Part shown: piece after piece, positions 63,191 through 64,000 of the stretch
Layout: each line of letters begins with the position of its first letter
Numbering within the stretch: the first letter of the stretch is position 1
DNA from: Trichomonas vaginalis G3
Taxonomy: Eukaryota > Parabasalia > Trichomonadida > Trichomonadidae
Length of the DNA stretch: 64,000 nt
NCBI RefSeq assembly: GCF_026262505.1
Contig: NC_067206.1
Span: 33,991,896 to 34,055,895, forward strand
Direction: 5' to 3'
Translations under genes and position numbers: made by a program
Notes under the pieces: model-generated
The model's input: the letters and a program-made list of their open reading frames with translations, nothing else
Databases searched by the model: none
Told to the model about the DNA's origin: nothing

Positions 63191-64000
63191 TGCCCGAATT
63201 TGTTGCCAGAAGAGCATTTAAGCAATTTCAATTTAATAGTATTGTAGATGATAAAAAGATCAAAATCAGCGATGGAAATCATCAAATGGAAGTTCCTTTT
63301 AAAACATTGTGTTCATATAGCAGGAAAGTTATGAATGACTACATGCAAGGAGAAAACATTGAAGAATATAAACTAAAAGGAGTCAGTGATGAAACATTTA
63401 AAATCTTTTATCAACTTTTTATAAAAAACAAAGTTTCTATCGAAATTTCTGAAGATATTCTGAAAGAAATATACCAAATAGGCATAGATCTCGAGATTGA
63501 AGACTTTTTCGATTGGTATAGTACTCTTATTTTCAGAGATGAAATAAACTTAAAAAATATAGAAGAAATACTTTCATTTATAAGAAAATCGCGAAAGAAT
63601 TACAATGAAAAACTAGATGACATTATCATATTCATAGCGAAAAATATTTCGGAAATAGAACCATCAAAACTTATTGATTTATGTCGTATTGGTTCCGAAA
63701 ACATATTAAGCAATCAAGATTTCATCGATAAAATCATTTCAAAATGTGAAGAACTCGGATATTTTCAAGATGAAAACAAAGTTGATAAAGTATATGACTT
63801 CTTGATTGCGTTGATCAAAGATTGCAGTTATTTTGCTTATTATATCAATAAATTTGATGCTGAAATGATTCGATCCTCAGTAATGAATACGTTATTGGAT
63901 CTTACTTCGAATGAATCCTACAAGAAGTATCAGAATTATGTTTTAGATATGCAGAAAAAGATCAACGAACTTGATGGAAGGAATCCGAAAATAGTCAAAG
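63191..64000 (+). CDS. BTB-like plus ankyrin-family protein, 5' part, runs off the window
   Basis: The frame is open from ATG 63191 to the window end (270 codons, no stop). Residues about 10-100 resemble a BTB/POZ-like fold (FNSIVDDKKIKISDG, MEVPFKTLCSYSRKVMNDY, ETFKIFYQLF, ILKEIYQIGIDLEIEDFF). The following helices match the ankyrin gene at 45613 closely, for example DFIDKIISKCEELGYFQ and YDFLIALIKDC. Ankyrin repeats are expected beyond the window. BTB/ankyrin proteins of this layout form a large family in Tritrichomonas-type genomes; their role is unknown, though ubiquitin-ligase adaptors are a common use of BTB domains (inference). Confidence 0.8.

Overview
The window is AT-rich nuclear DNA from a eukaryotic microbe, most likely a parabasalid (trichomonad; Tritrichomonas-like is my best guess). 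The evidence is long intron-less genes, a PP1-type phosphatase fragment, BspA-like leucine-rich repeats, BTB/ankyrin genes in several copies, a short two-repeat Myb protein, and a Maverick/Polinton-type virus-like element. No rRNA, tRNA or CRISPR was seen. Several long open frames begin only with GTG or TTG; for those I moved the start to the first in-frame ATG supported by family alignment.

Layout. 1-628: the 5' part of a PP1-like phosphatase pseudogene (minus). 3738-5234: an SAD/BRSK-like kinase. 6859-13869: a giant BEACH-type scaffold that seems to lack the BEACH core. 13958-14203: a stray fragment of the UGGT gene next to a perfect fold-back. 14485-15159: an unrecognised gene. 15988-19884: UDP-glucose:glycoprotein glucosyltransferase (UGGT). 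20068-21024: an EF-hand protein with an acidic tail. 21506-22003: a Myb protein. 23783-24154: profilin. 24815-29848: a golgin-like coiled coil. 30445-35568: a type I membrane protein with exactly 161 tandem 7-residue units, each holding an N-glycosylation sequon. 35791-38928: a P4-ATPase (flippase) homologue whose catalytic motifs are all replaced. 38929-45612 is gene-poor, with a fold-back and a MITE-like element. 45613-47871: an ankyrin gene with 22 ten-residue repeats and a tail anchor. It is followed by a BspA-like pseudogene and a decayed copy of the ankyrin gene's 3' end. From 63191 to the window end runs a BTB-bearing paralogue.

Virus-like element, 49606-62819 (13.2 kb). It has near-identical terminal inverted repeats of about 660 bp, begins 5'-AG, and is flanked by a perfect 6-bp target duplication (CTTAAA), so the insertion is recent. 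Its recognisable parts are a primase-polymerase, an SF3/D5-like helicase, an A32-type packaging ATPase, a large capsid-like protein, two short amphipathic peptides, a fibre/collar protein and several small genes. I saw no family-B polymerase, retroviral-type integrase or protease, so it looks more like a Polinton-like virus than a standard Polinton. It looks largely whole, with about four breaks. The replication cassette is bracketed by oppositely oriented arrays of a 111/119-bp repeat, the most unusual architecture in the window.

Among host genes there is a loose secretory-pathway theme (UGGT folding control, a golgin, a flippase relative, a sequon-rich surface protein), but nothing in the sequence shows that they are co-regulated.
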